From contig DAOWNN010000104.1 in the NCBI GenBank assembly GCA_030642585.1, positions 1 to 7,661 on the forward strand: DNA of 7,661 nt, given 5' to 3'. Under the pieces are notes generated by a model, which had not been told where the DNA came from, did not search any database, and saw only the letters and a list, made by a program, of their open reading frames with translations. Numbering within the stretch: the stretch's first letter is position 1; every line of letters starts with the position of its first letter. The translations under genes and the position numbers were made by a program. Of the stretch, positions 6,803-7,661 are shown one piece after another. The stretch comes from Bacteroidota bacterium (GTDB taxonomy: Bacteria > Bacteroidota > Bacteroidia > Bacteroidales > VadinHA17).

Positions 6803-7661
6803 TTACTTTAATTGATCAGCATCGCTCGTTAAATTTGAACATGTTTGTTCATAATTAATATCTTCTCCAACATAGATATTCCATTCTTCCTCTGTGAAAT
6901 TCCTTTCCAGCTTAGAACAAAATTGAGATACGAATTCATCTGTATGAGTAGGACGGATCATAAGGGATTTCTCACCCATAGATCCAGCAATCAAAAAGTC
7001 TCCCTGAATATCAAATGCAACAGAAAAAGTAAAATTTTCAGTATCATCAACAACTATTGACTGGATATTCCAATCACTGGAATTCCATACCTGGATTTTC
7101 CCATCCATGCTGGCTGATGCAAGGAACTCATCCTGAGGGCTAAAGCATAAATCATTCACCCTGGCAGTATGGCCTCTCAGGTTAGTAATAATTTCCCGGC
7201 TTTCGAGATCCCATATTTTTACATTCCCAAGCCTGTCCCCTGTTGCAACCAGGGTCCCGGAATGATTTATTGCAATGGAATGTACCGAATTCCCTTTCTC
7301 CGAGAACAGTACTGCCGGATTCTCCCAATTATTCTTATCAAACAGTAAGATTTCACCATTTTGAGTTCCGGCAGCAATTAAACCTTCTGTTTGGGAAATA
7401 TCCAGCGTTTGTATTACAGATCCGGAGTTGTAGACTTTCTCTGGCTTTTCAGAGGCAAGATCCCAGAGTACGATAGTGCTGTCAATTCCTGAAGATACAA
7501 GTTTGTTTGCTCCAGGTAAAAAAGCAAGGGCTCTGACCCTCCCCTCAGGAGTCATAAGGATGGACGGACTGGCAGGTGACTGTGTAAGGTTCCACAACTG
7601 AATCCCGGCACCCTCAGTGCCGCACGCAAGCCATTTTCCATCCGGACTTATCCGTACAACT
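6803..7661 (-). CDS. WD40-repeat beta-propeller protein, N-terminus outside the window
   Basis: The reading frame is open to the right-hand window edge, so only the C-terminal 285 codons are visible. The possible TTG start at 7597 is internal: the 21 codons before it encode a normal WD40 strand set (SPDGKWLACGTEG, then IQLWNL). Counting from the edge, six blades end in IQLWNL (20-25), IVLWDL (63-68), ILLFDK (104-109), VKIWDL (147-152), IQVWN (189-193) and a diverged LMIRP (232-236). The blade starting near residue 163 keeps the classic GH dipeptide and SPQDEFLASAS core. After the last blade comes a short tail with spaced residues C248, RN-T-EEW260, Y263, Y270 and TC274, resembling tails I recall on large bacterial WD40 proteins that carry an N-terminal effector or STAND-type part. 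WD40 propellers are protein-interaction scaffolds; the partner is unknown. Compartment cannot be judged without the N-terminus. The stop lies 4 bases before the next start, implying translational coupling. Confidence 0.93.
   Translation of the reverse strand, partial: VVRISPDGKWLACGTEGAGIQLWNLTQSPASPSILMTPEGRVRALAFLPGANKLVSSGIDSTIVLWDLASEKPEKVYNSGSVIQTLDISQTEGLIAAGTQNGEILLFDKNNWENPAVLFSEKGNSVHSIAINHSGTLVATGDRLGNVKIWDLESREIITNLRGHTARVNDLCFSPQDEFLASASMDGKIQVWNSSDWNIQSIVVDDTENFTFSVAFDIQGDFLIAGSMGEKSLMIRPTHTDEFVSQFCSKLERNFTEEEWNIYVGEDINYEQTCSNLTSDADQLK

Noticed and set aside
7595..7597. TTG as the start codon of the WD40 gene
   Set aside because: The same frame continues to the window edge and encodes a proper WD40 strand set before this point, so the TTG is an internal Leu codon and the gene is cut by the window.

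Overview
The window most likely comes from a member of the Bacteroidota, of the Cytophagales/Flavobacteriia/Marinilabiliales type. The evidence is a type IX secretion (T9SS) type A C-terminal sorting domain, a periplasmic-helical plus outer-membrane-barrel protein of a Bacteroidota-type family, PKD and Ig-like domains typical of gliding or adhesin proteins, moderately AT-rich DNA, and three visible gene starts of which two lack a Shine-Dalgarno site. No host-specific marker is present, so nothing finer than phylum is claimed.

All four real genes lie on the minus strand and read right to left as one tightly packed unit. (1) 7661-6803: a WD40 beta-propeller protein whose N-terminus lies beyond the window edge. 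(2) 6798-5734: a secreted protein with an alpha-helical TPR-like N-terminal part and a C-terminal outer-membrane beta-barrel. (3) 5707-4508: a lipoprotein whose mature part consists almost entirely of seven ~50-residue propeller-type repeats. (4) 4489-182: a 1435-residue T9SS cargo with Ig-like modules, two PKD domains, a MAM-like jelly roll, an Omp28-like thioredoxin-fold region and the sorting domain. The gaps between genes are 4, 26 and 18 bases, with no room for promoters or terminators, so co-transcription is likely. Positions 1-181 are non-coding and hold short degenerate repeats but no convincing terminator.

As inference only: the products look like parts of one cell-envelope apparatus. 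They comprise a WD40 scaffold or sensor, an outer-membrane barrel with a periplasmic arm, a propeller lipoprotein and a very large surface or secreted protein. The most notable observations are the Omp28-like domain, where both expected active-site cysteines appear as serines (SLES); a perfect GGAGG ribosome binding site in front of the giant gene only; and two unrelated beta-propeller proteins in one operon.
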